A DNA stretch of 64,000 nucleotides from MED-G105 sp965263305 (lineage in GTDB: Bacteria; Pseudomonadota; Alphaproteobacteria; Caulobacterales; Parvularculaceae): positions 2,232,001-2,296,000 of the forward strand of contig OZ253666.1 of NCBI GenBank assembly GCA_965263305.1, given 5' to 3'. Below are positions 1-9,172 of this stretch, piece after piece (position 1 is the stretch's first letter; each line of letters opens with the position of its first letter). The notes below the pieces were generated by a model. The model was not told where the DNA came from. It saw only the letters and a list, made by a program, of their open reading frames with translations, and did not search any database. The translations under genes were made by a program, and so were the position numbers.

Positions 1-994
1 CGAGGGTGAGGCCGCCGAACTTTACGAAAAACGCGTCTATTCTCCTGGGTTTAACGCGAAGGCATAGGGTCAAGAACAGACCGAAACCAGCCATCGCGAT
101 CAAGACCCCAAAAGACAAACCCGCTTGTCCACTAAAGATAAGGTAGGCGCCATCCGTCGGCGGCATATGAGCGGCAACGGCCAGAAACGTGCAAAAACCC
201 GTCAGGAGAAAAAGGGCGACAAACGTCAAAAGACGAATATTCTTGGCGACCCCCAATTTGCGGGTGTCATTCATCACGTTGAAATAATCATCGAAATCAT
301 GGCGCAGATAGATCGGCAGGCGTTCGATTTCACGCCATTGGCGAAACATATCGATAATCGCCTGTTTAAAGGGGGCCACCGCCTGTTTCGGTGAAATTTC
401 GACTTTGAAACTATTCTGGGCAGCGCTAAACCGCGTCTGTAAATCTGCGAACTGATTTGTAATCAACTGCTCTATTTCATGGAGGCGCGTGTTGGTGGCG
501 GTCTTGTAGTCTTTCAGACCGAAATTCAATCGAAATCCGGCGAGGCAAAAGCCCAAGAACCCCGCAACGGCGACGGCGTTGTAAAAGAATGCCGGCTCCA
601 TCATCGGCGCAACGGCGTCGACGTCTTTCATTTCATCGTTGAAGAGGTTGGCGCCGACGCAAAGCACGGTCACGATAAGGGGTAAAATAGCAAAGAGCCC
701 AAAGGCGATCAGTCGATACTGATTTAAAGTATCATATCGCAACACGGCGTCGAGTGAATCGAGCTTCTTACCTTCGTACTCAATCGGGTCATCCCGGAGG
801 TTTTCGAGTTTGACGATAAATGCGCGGACCTGTTCGCGAACCTCGGCGCGTGCATATTGCGGCTCGTAACTAAAACTGTCGTGCTGTTGATCAGTTTGCG
901 GGCTATCGCTGTTTTGTGTTGCTGTTTGTTGCGCTGTGCCAGACGACGCGTCGTATGACAAATTTGCGAATGTATCTGTTTTTTCTGACAACAT
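1..994 (-). CDS. Membrane protein of unknown function, 3' end cut by window edge
   Basis: The minus-strand reading frame from an ATG at 994 stays open to base 1, giving at least 331 residues; the stop lies outside the window. An AGGGG ribosome-binding site precedes the ATG. The N-terminus (about 1-90) is polar and rich in Gln, Thr and Asp. Hydrophobic segments lie near residues 95-117 and 133-152, and two more near 265-290 and 300-320. The stretch between the pairs (about 155-260) is soluble and probably helical. The layout suggests an integral inner-membrane protein with a cytoplasmic middle domain. I do not recognise the family and see no catalytic motif. It is transcribed away from the neighbouring dehydrogenase gene's end, with 165 bases between them. 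Confidence 0.8.
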   Translation of the reverse strand, partial: MLSEKTDTFANLSYDASSGTAQQTATQNSDSPQTDQQHDSFSYEPQYARAEVREQVRAFIVKLENLRDDPIEYEGKKLDSLDAVLRYDTLNQYRLIAFGLFAILPLIVTVLCVGANLFNDEMKDVDAVAPMMEPAFFYNAVAVAGFLGFCLAGFRLNFGLKDYKTATNTRLHEIEQLITNQFADLQTRFSAAQNSFKVEISPKQAVAPFKQAIIDMFRQWREIERLPIYLRHDFDDYFNVMNDTRKLGVAKNIRLLTFVALFLLTGFCTFLAVAAHMPPTDGAYLIFSGQAGLSFGVLIAMAGFGLFLTLCLRVKPRRIDAFFVKFGGLTL

Positions 995-1159
995 TCTCAG
1001 GCCCCTATGCGTTCAGACAACACATGACAGATGAGTAATGCAAAACCTTGAGTCAATAAGCGTGGATGGAAATTGGCGATCAATTCTGATCGACAAAACC
1101 CATTATCCATTGATTTTTTTGGGTAATAGCGATGGACGTGACATCGCGTTTATCAGAAA

Positions 1160-2218
1160 TCAGATCGATGGCGTGATTATTGTCACACCGGCGGCATTGG
1201 CGCACTCGGTCGCTGGGCGATCCATGGACATCAATGCCGGCCCTGCTGCGGCGAGGTCGATTTTTTTTGCGATCAATTTGTCTGGTTGATACGCGCCGGA
1301 AAAAACCATCCCTAACATCGCGTCATAACGCCAAGCCTGGAGGCCGTGGCTGCCGATGATTTCTAGTTCATCTGCAATAACGCGCGCCATGGGCAACCGC
1401 GGATCGGAATGCTCGCCGGCGAGCAGTCCGACTTGCACATGGCGTCCTCTCTTTCGCAAAGAGGCGACGCCGTCATAGCAGGCGCGCGCATGGCCGATCG
1501 CCTCAATCGACAGATGGACGCCGCCATTGCTCAGGGTGCGAATGGCCTCGGGGGCGTTGTCCTCGTTTTTCGTATTCAAAATGTGTGTCGCGCCTAGGGA
1601 TTGGGCGAGGGAAAGCGGCGCATCGTCGACATCGACGGCGATCACATGGGCGCCCGCAGTCGCGGCGATCATGACCGCGGATAAGCCAACCCCGCCGCAG
1701 CCAAAGACGACGACCCATTCACCGGCTTGCACGCGGCCCTGGTCAATCACAGCCCGGAAAGATGTCGCGAATCGGCACCCCAAACTGGCGGCGGTCTCGA
1801 AGGAAATTGTCTCTGGCAGCAAGACGAGATTGGCATCAGCGTAATGGATGCCGACATACTCCGCGAAGGACCCCCAATGGGTGAACCCAGGTTGAAACTG
1901 GTGGTCGCAAATATGCTGATCGCCCTTGGCGCATTGGGGGCAGACGCCGCACCCGCACACGAACGGCGCCGTCACGCGATCACCAGGTTTGAAGCGCCGC
2001 ACATCGGAACCGACAGCTTCAATAACGCCCGCCCATTCATGGCCGGGAACGTGTGGGAGAGTGATGTCTGGGTCATGGCCGCACCACCCATGCCAATCGG
2101 ACCGGCAAAGCCCCGTCGACTCTACTTTGATGACAACGCCGCCGGGGGCGGGAGACGGGTCTGGAACTTCTTCAAGGGTGATCGGCCCGCGATAGGTGGT
2201 GTAGTGAAGTGCTTTCAT
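1160..2218 (-). CDS. Zinc-dependent alcohol dehydrogenase (MDR family)
   Basis: A 352-residue medium-chain dehydrogenase/reductase, predicted to oxidise an alcohol or reduce an aldehyde with NAD(P) in the cytoplasm. The catalytic zinc site is visible as a Cys in GLCRSDWHG and the GHEWAG motif. The structural zinc lobe has four cysteines in CGCGVCPQCAKGDQHIC. The Rossmann fold carries GCGGVGLSAV, followed by an acidic VDVDD end of strand 2, which favours NAD over NADP. The frame extends upstream to 2272, but the family N-terminus (MKALHY) fits the ATG at 2218, and the longer form would run into the divergent neighbour's leader. Substrate cannot be read from the sequence. It stands alone and is divergent from the DUF3667 gene. 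Confidence 0.9.
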   Translation of the reverse strand: MKALHYTTYRGPITLEEVPDPSPAPGGVVIKVESTGLCRSDWHGWCGHDPDITLPHVPGHEWAGVIEAVGSDVRRFKPGDRVTAPFVCGCGVCPQCAKGDQHICDHQFQPGFTHWGSFAEYVGIHYADANLVLLPETISFETAASLGCRFATSFRAVIDQGRVQAGEWVVVFGCGGVGLSAVMIAATAGAHVIAVDVDDAPLSLAQSLGATHILNTKNEDNAPEAIRTLSNGGVHLSIEAIGHARACYDGVASLRKRGRHVQVGLLAGEHSDPRLPMARVIADELEIIGSHGLQAWRYDAMLGMVFSGAYQPDKLIAKKIDLAAAGPALMSMDRPATECANAAGVTIITPSI

Positions 2219-2339
2219 CCGAGGTCGCCTTATTCCGTTCGATATGGAGGGCCGTGAAGTCTCGATGCCCATCGATTATGGGCCGGCGTGTTTATTCTTT
2301 CAATCCCAAGCGGTATGCTGGAGCGTGGAAGGGGCGGAC

Positions 2340-3524
2340 ATGATTGACGACGATATATTAAGCGGAGATGGCGAGACAGGAGATGCCGAAACGGGGAATG
2401 CCGAAACGGGAAGTGGCGGTGAAGAACCGACGGTCCCGGAGAAGGTTGATGGGTCGGCCGTCGAAGCATCTTCTGAGCACCAAGGCGCTGAAAGAATTTG
2501 TTCCTCCTGCGGGGCTGTAACCGTTGGCCCTTATTGCTTCAGCTGCGGGCAAAAGAACGACGACCTGCGCCGCAGTCTTTTCATGCTCGGCCGGGAGTTT
2601 ATCGAAGATACATTCGCCTTTGACGGTCGAATGTGGCGCACCCTTGGCCTATTGGCGGTTTCGCCCGGTATCGTGCCGACCAACTACGCCCATGGCCACC
2701 GATCGAAATATACGCCGCCAGTTCGATTGTTCCTGGTCGTGAGTTTTTTATTTTTTCTTCTGCTGAGCGTCACGCAAACATTATTTATCGCTGTCGACAT
2801 TTCAGAATTTAATCCCGCCGAAATTGAATCAAGCCCGGTGGTTCTGAATTTATCGGACGATACGACCGGAGAAGAAACAGATGCGAGCGGTGAGGGGGCG
2901 CCTGACGAATGCAAAATCTCGGCGAATTTGCGGTTTTTCGTGCGCGTCAAAGACGTCAACGATTACGACAAAGGTCTATGGGCCGCCTGTTCGTCCAAAA
3001 TACTTGAGACGATCAATGCAGAAATGGATGCTGCGCAAGCGGACAGCGACAATGTGGAAGATCCGTTAACAGATGAAGAGCGAGAACAAGCCACCTCAAT
3101 TATTGAGAAAGTGTTTGCGGGGACCAATAAAGCGATCGAAGATCCGGAAGCGTTCAATGCCGCCTTTAACAACTGGCTCCCGCGGGTCGTATTCCTGATG
3201 ACGCCAGTGTTGGCATTGATATTGGGAATTTTCATCAGGGGCCGCGACGCGCTCTTTTTCGATCACATGGTATTGTCGATCTATAGCCACGCGGTGGCGT
3301 TCGCGATCATCGGCGTGGCGGTGGTCGCCGCCAACCTAGGTGCGCCTTCTACCGGCTTAGCGGCCGCGCTCGCGCTCTTTGCTTACTTCTTGATGTCCCT
3401 AAAACGCGCTTATGGCCGGGGTTGGGTAAAGACCGTTTACACCACTGTCATGGCTGGTTTTATCTATCTGCTAATTCTGATGATCATTGTTTCATTGATC
3501 GTAGTACGGATCGTTATGCAATAA
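2340..3524 (+). CDS. DUF3667 zinc-ribbon membrane protein
   Basis: A 394-residue membrane protein. After an acidic, low-complexity N-terminus with short Gly-Glu-Thr-Gly-Asp-Ala repeats (about residues 5-30) comes a zinc ribbon of the form CSSC...CFSC (about 55-75). Next is the DUF3667 signature with RSLFMLGREF and KYTPPVRLF, followed by a first membrane segment (about 130-150). A long periplasmic or cytoplasmic loop of roughly 130 residues separates it from three more hydrophobic segments at the C-terminus (about 280-390). The family has no established function. The ATG at 2340 follows a GGAAGGGGCGG ribosome site and avoids overlap with the divergent dehydrogenase; an in-frame ATG at 2244 is less likely. 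Confidence 0.8.
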   Translation: MIDDDILSGDGETGDAETGNAETGSGGEEPTVPEKVDGSAVEASSEHQGAERICSSCGAVTVGPYCFSCGQKNDDLRRSLFMLGREFIEDTFAFDGRMWRTLGLLAVSPGIVPTNYAHGHRSKYTPPVRLFLVVSFLFFLLLSVTQTLFIAVDISEFNPAEIESSPVVLNLSDDTTGEETDASGEGAPDECKISANLRFFVRVKDVNDYDKGLWAACSSKILETINAEMDAAQADSDNVEDPLTDEEREQATSIIEKVFAGTNKAIEDPEAFNAAFNNWLPRVVFLMTPVLALILGIFIRGRDALFFDHMVLSIYSHAVAFAIIGVAVVAANLGAPSTGLAAALALFAYFLMSLKRAYGRGWVKTVYTTVMAGFIYLLILMIIVSLIVVRIVMQ

Positions 3525-3526
3525 AA

Positions 3527-3558
3527 ATTGCGCAGCTGGGGCAAACCAGCTGCGCAAT
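3527..3558 (-). terminator. Intrinsic terminator between convergent genes
   Basis: A perfect 13-bp inverted repeat (ATTGCGCAGCTGG and its complement) with a 6-base loop. Read on the minus strand it is followed by a TTTTTAT tract, so it best ends the VPLPA-CTERM gene; it may also help stop the DUF3667 gene from the other side, where the T-tract is lacking. Confidence 0.8.
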
Positions 3559-3597
3559 CTCTACAATCACCGTGCAAGTCTAAGGTGTTGAAAACGT

Positions 3598-4185
3598 TTA
3601 GAGGCTGCGACGCTTCATCCGGGATAGGCCAGCGATCGCAAACAAGAACAACGGCGCTGCGGCGGGCAGGGGTACAGCAGCATCGGCGACGTCAAAAACG
3701 AAGTTGTCGAAGATCACACTGGCGTCGTTAAAGCCCGCTGCGACGACCTGCAATTCATCAATCAGAATGGCGTTCATGAAGGCGGCGGTCAGGAATGTTT
3801 CTGACGTTGTTGCGAAGGAGCCAAAATCAACAACCTGCATACCACCGAAGAGACCGACGAGTTGGAAACTATCGCTCAAATCGCCTTCGAAGTCTGAGCG
3901 ATAATCGACGGATATGAATTGAAACAGCCCATCATCGGCGCGAGTGAACGAAAAGACTTCGCCGTCCGAGAAGAAGAAATCGAGCAATTCATCGTTATTC
4001 ACTTGGCCTGTGCTCGTCGCGTCGCCATTAACGATAAATCCATCCTCTTCATACGGCGTAGACGTGATGGACTGGTTGGGCGCGGTAAAGTCGATTGTGA
4101 CGGACGCGGCTTGGGCAACCGCAAACTGTGTGAGTGCAAAAGCGATTCCGCCAACGAGGGCTCGTTTGAACATAGTCTCCACCAT
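3598..4185 (-). CDS. VPLPA-CTERM sorting domain secreted protein
   Basis: A 195-residue exported protein. It has an N-terminal signal peptide (positive MFKRAL start, hydrophobic core, AQA cleavage region), a beta-rich middle of unknown function, and a C-terminal tripartite sorting signal: VPLPAAAPL, a short hydrophobic helix, and the basic tail RMKRRSL. That arrangement is the VPLPA-CTERM signal recognised by an exosortase-type system in alphaproteobacteria, implying anchoring or processing at the envelope. The exosortase itself is not in this window. Two start codons are possible: 4185, or 4173 (MFKRAL), which has a closer GGTGGAG site. The mature domain is not recognised beyond this. Confidence 0.8.
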   Translation of the reverse strand: MVETMFKRALVGGIAFALTQFAVAQAASVTIDFTAPNQSITSTPYEEDGFIVNGDATSTGQVNNDELLDFFFSDGEVFSFTRADDGLFQFISVDYRSDFEGDLSDSFQLVGLFGGMQVVDFGSFATTSETFLTAAFMNAILIDELQVVAAGFNDASVIFDNFVFDVADAAVPLPAAAPLFLFAIAGLSRMKRRSL

Positions 4186-4405
4186 TCAATTTAAATCTTC
4201 ATCTCGATTTGACACCAGCTTTGCAAAGAAAAGACCAACCGCAGAGATCCGTTCGTTCAAGCATGATCGTGCGGGCGTTTTGTCCGTGATTCTCGGCGGC
4301 ATCTCAATTTCGGATAGGGATTTTGACGATGAATGTCGTGGATACGGCCGCAGGCTCGGCGCCCGCGAACCGTTGAATGCATCTAAAAAGAGGGGGAGGA
4401 ACCGG

Positions 4406-5842
4406 CTATGCCGCCGCGCCGCCGACCGTTAACCGATCGATTTTGATGGTTGGCTGACCAACGCCAACGGGCACGCCTTGGCCCGCTTTGCCACAAACGC
4501 CGATGCCTGGGTCGAGCGCGAAGTCGTCGCCAATCATTGAGACTTGGGTCATCACCGTCGGGCCATCGCCAATCAGCGCCACGTTTTTCAATGGCGCACC
4601 GATTTTACCGTTAATGACGCGATAGGCCTCGGTGCAGTTGAACACAAATTTGCCCGAGGTGATGTCCACCTGACCGCCAGAGAAGTTAACGGCGTAAATG
4701 CCATCCTTTACGGAGGCGATGATTTCCTCTGGGTTCTGATCGCCGCCAAGCATGAAGGTGTTGGTCATGCGCGGCATTGGTTGGTGAGCATAGCTTTCCC
4801 GGCGTCCGTTGCCGGTCGCGTCGACGCCCATCAAGCGCGCGTTCAGCCGGTCTTGCATATAGCCCACGAGAATGCCGTCTTCGATAAGCGTGGTGCGGCT
4901 GGTGGGCGTGCCTTCGTCGTCAATTGTCAGGGAGCCGCGCCGGCGATCGATCGTCCCATCATCGATGACGGTGACGCCGGGCGCCGCGACCCGCTCGCCG
5001 ATCCGCCCAGAAAACGCCGATTGACCCTTGCGATTGAAGTCCCCTTCCAAGCCATGACCAACGGCCTCATGAAGGAGAACGCCCGTCCATCCGGACCCAA
5101 GGACAACCTCCATTTCGCCAGCGGGGGCGGGTTCGGCTTCCAAATTGACGAGGGCCTGGCGCAACGCTTCGTCCACTTGGGCGCGCCAGGCGGCCGGATC
5201 GATAAATTTCTGATAGCCCTCTCGGCCGCCGGCGCCGTGCCCGCCTGATTCCTGTCGATCACCGTCGCCGGCGGTAACGGACACATTCAGCCGAACAAGT
5301 GGGCGCGCATCCCGTACAATTTGGCCGTCGGCGCGAATGATTTCCACCTGGGAATGTTCCGCCGACAGGGTGGCGGAAACCTGGCGCACTCGCGGGTCAG
5401 CGCTGCGGGCGTACTCGTTGATGTCCTCAAGGAGTTTGACCTTTTCCGCGAAGCCGTCGGCGTCGAGGGGATTGTCGTCGGGGTAGAGTTTCTTGTTGGT
5501 CCTGTCGGGCCCCACAGCCATTTGCCCATCATGGCCAGCTTTGACCGAGGAAATGGCGCTGGCGGCGCGCTTTAGCGCCGCTTCGGAAAGGTCGCTCGCC
5601 TGAGCGTATCCGGTTGCTTCGCCGCTGACGGCGCGCAAGCCAAAGCCCTGATCCACATTGAAAGAAGCGGTTTTCAAACGGTTATCGTCATAAACTAGAG
5701 CTTCGGAGACGCTGCGCTCAATATACAGCTCGCCATCATCAGCGCCGTTCAGCGCCTCGCCCAGGATAGATTGGGCAATTTCGGATGTGAGATCAGTGTC
5801 AGCGAGCAAAGAGGCGGCGGCGTCATTGAGATCAGTGGGCAC
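4406..5842 (-). CDS. tldD: Metalloprotease TldD
   Basis: A 478-residue TldD, the catalytic subunit of the cytoplasmic TldD/TldE zinc metalloprotease that degrades unfolded peptides and matures some modified peptides. The zinc motif HEAVGHGLEGD (HExxxH) lies near residue 256, and the family hallmarks RRGSLTIDDEGTPT and GGGQVDITSGKF-like C-terminal segments are present (seen as SGGQVDITSGKF). Length is typical. The partner tldE is not in the window. It is divergent from ctaC with 294 bases between them; the tldD-ctaC neighbourhood is common in alphaproteobacteria. Confidence 0.95.
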   Translation of the reverse strand: MPTDLNDAAASLLADTDLTSEIAQSILGEALNGADDGELYIERSVSEALVYDDNRLKTASFNVDQGFGLRAVSGEATGYAQASDLSEAALKRAASAISSVKAGHDGQMAVGPDRTNKKLYPDDNPLDADGFAEKVKLLEDINEYARSADPRVRQVSATLSAEHSQVEIIRADGQIVRDARPLVRLNVSVTAGDGDRQESGGHGAGGREGYQKFIDPAAWRAQVDEALRQALVNLEAEPAPAGEMEVVLGSGWTGVLLHEAVGHGLEGDFNRKGQSAFSGRIGERVAAPGVTVIDDGTIDRRRGSLTIDDEGTPTSRTTLIEDGILVGYMQDRLNARLMGVDATGNGRRESYAHQPMPRMTNTFMLGGDQNPEEIIASVKDGIYAVNFSGGQVDITSGKFVFNCTEAYRVINGKIGAPLKNVALIGDGPTVMTQVSMIGDDFALDPGIGVCGKAGQGVPVGVGQPTIKIDRLTVGGAAA

Positions 5843-6136
5843 GATGGTGGGATCCTTTTAAGGGGCCTCTTCAACCAAGAGGCCTTCCCACACATAAGAT
5901 GATCGGGCGCAACAATGAAGCCCAATACCAGGCGCTGCATATGAGCGTTCGTTTCGACGGCGATTTCTGCGACCTTTTATCCGGTGATATTTCGCCGCCT
6001 GCGACGGCGAGGCGCGTGACGGCGGGGCGTCGATCGGCGTATATGCCTTCAGAGCGGTAAGAGTGGGCGGCCAGCCCGCTTTAATTGCAGAGATTTTGAC
6101 CTTGGTCCTGTTGGGATCAAAAAGCTGGGATGACGT

Positions 6137-7297
6137 ATGAAGGCGCGACACATTTATTTATCAGCGACGACGTTTTTGACGGGATTGTTGTTAACGGGCG
6201 CAGCCATGGCGCAGGGCGCTGACAACCACGCGAAGGACGGCGGCCTAGGCATGTTGCCGGCCGGTTCCGCGCTGGCGGAGGAAGTTCACTTCTTCCACAA
6301 CGGCATCCTGATGCCGATCATCACGGTCATTTCGTTGTTCGTGCTTGCGTTGTTGGTTTACATCGTGGTCCGGTTCCGGGCGAGCGCTAACCCGACCCCG
6401 TCGAAGTTTAGCCATAACACATTGATCGAGATCATTTGGACGGGCGTCCCGATCTTGATCCTATTGTTCATCGCCGTGTTCTCGTTCGACCTTTTGTATA
6501 AGGAAGACGTCATCCCTGACGGCAAACAAGTCGTGGCGCGCGCTGATGGGTCGACGACCGATTTTGTGTTCGCCAATGATTTTGGTTCACCGGCGCGCAT
6601 GGTGGCGCGTCCGGACCACCTGCAGGTCTTTTTGCGCAGCGCCGGCGGCGCTGAGGAACGCGTCGCGCGCTCAGGCTATCGCCTGGCGGGACTTGGCGAT
6701 CCTGAAGTCATCGTCAAAATGAAAGAGGCCCCGGCAGCGGGTCAGGATGTCGTCATTCGCGGCGGGCGCAGCATTGTGGGGTCTGGCGATAAAAAAGAAG
6801 TCGTAATGGCGCCGACTGTCACGTTGAAGGTGAACGGCTTCCAATGGGGTTGGTCCTACGCTTACCCCGATTTCGGTGATTTCGATTTCGCCGCCAACAT
6901 GTTGTCGAAAGAAGACACCACCGAGGAGCTCTACACCCTCGCTGTCGATAACCGGGTTGTCGTGCCCGTCGGCGAGACCATTCGCGTCACCACGACCGCG
7001 CGGGACGTTATCCATTCCTGGGCGATGCCGAACTTCGCCATCAAAATTGACGCCGTGCCGGGCCGGATCAATGAAACCTGGTTCAAGGCCGATCGCGAAG
7101 GCGTTTATTACGGTCAGTGCTCCGAGATCTGCGGCGTACGTCATTCCTTTATGCCGATCGCGGTTGAAGTCGTTTCGCGCCAAGCTTTCGAGGCCTGGGT
7201 GGACGAACAACGCGCCTTCGCCGGGCTTGACCCGATGTTCAACGAAAATGCTGACGGTGAGAAATTCGCCGCTAACGCTGTAAACCAAACAAACTAA
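6137..7297 (+). CDS. ctaC: Cytochrome c oxidase subunit II with an inserted segment
   Basis: Subunit II of the aa3-type oxidase, which takes electrons from cytochrome c through the binuclear CuA centre on the periplasmic face. It has a signal peptide ending AMA (about 1-25), two membrane helices (about 57-80 and 98-120), and a cupredoxin domain with the CuA ligands in YGQCSEICGVRHSFM near residue 325-338 plus an upstream His in VIHSW. At 386 residues it is long: about 95 extra residues (roughly 129-226) separate the second helix (KEDVIPD) from the aromatic QWGWSYAYPD segment, where these are usually nearly adjacent. It is the first gene of the oxidase cluster, with ctaD 17 bases downstream. 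Confidence 0.95.
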   Translation: MKARHIYLSATTFLTGLLLTGAAMAQGADNHAKDGGLGMLPAGSALAEEVHFFHNGILMPIITVISLFVLALLVYIVVRFRASANPTPSKFSHNTLIEIIWTGVPILILLFIAVFSFDLLYKEDVIPDGKQVVARADGSTTDFVFANDFGSPARMVARPDHLQVFLRSAGGAEERVARSGYRLAGLGDPEVIVKMKEAPAAGQDVVIRGGRSIVGSGDKKEVVMAPTVTLKVNGFQWGWSYAYPDFGDFDFAANMLSKEDTTEELYTLAVDNRVVVPVGETIRVTTTARDVIHSWAMPNFAIKIDAVPGRINETWFKADREGVYYGQCSEICGVRHSFMPIAVEVVSRQAFEAWVDEQRAFAGLDPMFNENADGEKFAANAVNQTN

Positions 7298-7314
7298 GTC
7301 GAGGATGATTGATA

Positions 7315-9003
7315 ATGGCTGACGCGCAAACCGCTTCCCATGATGCGCATGACGATCATGGTCATGACCACACCCCGCCGTTCTTCGTGCGCTGGTTCTT
7401 CTCGACCAACCATAAAGACATCGGTACGCTTTATCTGATCTTCGCCATTCTGGCGGGCATTATCGGCGGCGCGATGTCTGGCCTGATGCGCATGGAGCTT
7501 GCTGATCCCGGCGTGACATTCCTGACAGGCTTTGTTGACCAGAGCTTGGGCGATGCCGCGAAGGAAACCGCAGCCGCGAACTTTTATAATGTTCTGATCA
7601 CCTATCATGGTCTCATCATGATCTTCTTCATGGTGATGCCGGCGATGATTGGCGGGTTTGGCAACTGGTTCGTGCCCATCATGATTGGGGCGCCTGACAT
7701 GGCGTTTCCGCGCATGAACAATATCTCTTTTTGGCTCTATGGCGCGTCGGGTATTCTCATTACCCTGTCGATCCTGGCGCCGGGTTATAGTTCTCAAATT
7801 GGTTTCGGCGGCGGTTGGGTGTTGTATCCGCCCCTATCGTCGAACACGGGCAGTCCCGGACCCGCGATGGATCTATTGATCCTATCGCTGCACTTGGCGG
7901 GTGCGTCGTCGATTTTGGGCGCGATCAATTTCATCACAACGATTTTCAACATGCGTGCGCCGGGCATGACGCTCCACAAGATGCCGCTCTTCGCGTGGGC
8001 GGTCTTGATCACCGCGTTTTTGTTGGTCTTGTCGCTGCCGGTGCTCGCGGCCGCCATCACCATGTTGCTGACAGACCGTAACTTCGGCACGTCGTTCTTC
8101 GACGCCGCCGGCGGGGGCGATCCTATCCTCTACCAGCACCTGTTCTGGTTCTTTGGTCACCCAGAGGTGTACATCCTCATCTTGCCCGGCTTCGGCATCA
8201 TTTCCCACATCGTCTCGACCTTCTCGAAGAAGCCGATCTTCGGCTATCTCGGCATGGCTTATGCGATGGTCGCCATTGGGTTCGTTGGCTTCATCGTATG
8301 GGCGCACCATATGTATACGGTGGGTCTGTCCATTAACATGAAGGCATACTTCGTGGCGGCGACAATGGTCATCGCGGTGCCGACAGGCATTAAGATCTTC
8401 TCGTGGATCGCCACCATGTGGGGCGGCTCCATTGAATTTAAAACGCCAATGCTTTGGGCGGTGGGCTTTATATTCCTGTTCACCGTCGGCGGCGTGACGG
8501 GCGTTGTCCTCGCCAATGCCGGTGTCGACCACTATCTCCACGATACGTATTACGTCGTTGCGCACTTCCACTATGTGTTGTCGCTTGGCGCCGTGTTCGC
8601 CATTTTCGCGGGCTGGTATTATTGGTTCAGTAAAATGACGGGCAAAGAATACCGCGAGTGGCTCGGCGCCCTCCATTTCTGGGTGATGTTCATCGGTGTG
8701 AACCTGATCTTCTTCCCTCAGCACTTCCTTGGCCTCCAGGGCATGCCGCGCCGTTACATCGATTACAACGTTGCTTATGCCTATTGGAACAAAGTCTCGA
8801 CCTTCGGCTACATGGTGATGGTGCTGGGCATGGTGATCTTCTTGATCTGCATGATCGACGCCTTCTTCATCTATCGCCGCAAGGCAAAGGCGAACCCATG
8901 GGGCGAGGGCGCCACGACCCTAGAATGGACCCTGCCGTCACCACCGCCATTCCACCAGTTCAACGAACTGCCGCGGTTCGATAAGGACGGGTCGTTCCAC
9001 TAA
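7315..9003 (+). CDS. ctaD: Cytochrome c oxidase subunit I
   Basis: Catalytic subunit of the proton-pumping aa3 oxidase, 562 residues with twelve expected membrane helices. Visible ligands and channel residues include the heme a His in ITYHGLIM (about 93), the D-channel entry in APDMAFPRMNN, the CuB His and cross-linked Tyr in GHPEVYILILPG (about 276), and the heme a/a3 histidines in VAHFHYVLS (about 417). The N-terminus is His/Asp-rich (HDAHDDHGHDH), which may bind metal. The start is the ATG at 7315, with GAGGA upstream; an in-frame TTG at 7309 is less likely. A strong terminator follows, so ctaB onwards probably has its own promoter. Confidence 0.97.
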   Translation: MADAQTASHDAHDDHGHDHTPPFFVRWFFSTNHKDIGTLYLIFAILAGIIGGAMSGLMRMELADPGVTFLTGFVDQSLGDAAKETAAANFYNVLITYHGLIMIFFMVMPAMIGGFGNWFVPIMIGAPDMAFPRMNNISFWLYGASGILITLSILAPGYSSQIGFGGGWVLYPPLSSNTGSPGPAMDLLILSLHLAGASSILGAINFITTIFNMRAPGMTLHKMPLFAWAVLITAFLLVLSLPVLAAAITMLLTDRNFGTSFFDAAGGGDPILYQHLFWFFGHPEVYILILPGFGIISHIVSTFSKKPIFGYLGMAYAMVAIGFVGFIVWAHHMYTVGLSINMKAYFVAATMVIAVPTGIKIFSWIATMWGGSIEFKTPMLWAVGFIFLFTVGGVTGVVLANAGVDHYLHDTYYVVAHFHYVLSLGAVFAIFAGWYYWFSKMTGKEYREWLGALHFWVMFIGVNLIFFPQHFLGLQGMPRRYIDYNVAYAYWNKVSTFGYMVMVLGMVIFLICMIDAFFIYRRKAKANPWGEGATTLEWTLPSPPPFHQFNELPRFDKDGSFH

Positions 9004-9029
9004 CCGTCCCTCCTGTTCCAATCATGAAC

Positions 9030-9064
9030 AAAAAACCCGCAAGCGCCGCGCTTGCGGGTTTTTT
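9030..9064 (+). terminator. Intrinsic terminator after ctaD
   Basis: Inverted repeat AACCCGCAAGCG / CGCTTGCGGGTT with a 3-base loop, preceded by A6 and followed by T6. It works in both directions by symmetry and separates ctaCD from ctaB-ctaG-ctaE. Confidence 0.9.
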
Positions 9065-9172
9065 ATTGGTCTGGCGTTCGTCGTTGTCTTGCTATCAGCG
9101 ACCCCACGTCGCGCGGGGCGGGACGCTCTGTCAGCTTTTCAGGCCTCATGTTTTCAGCCATAAGCTGGCGCG

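Noticed and set aside
5858..6151. 97-codon minus-strand open frame between tldD and ctaC
   Set aside because: Overlaps the start of ctaC and has a composition unlike real proteins here; likely chance frame in the promoter region.
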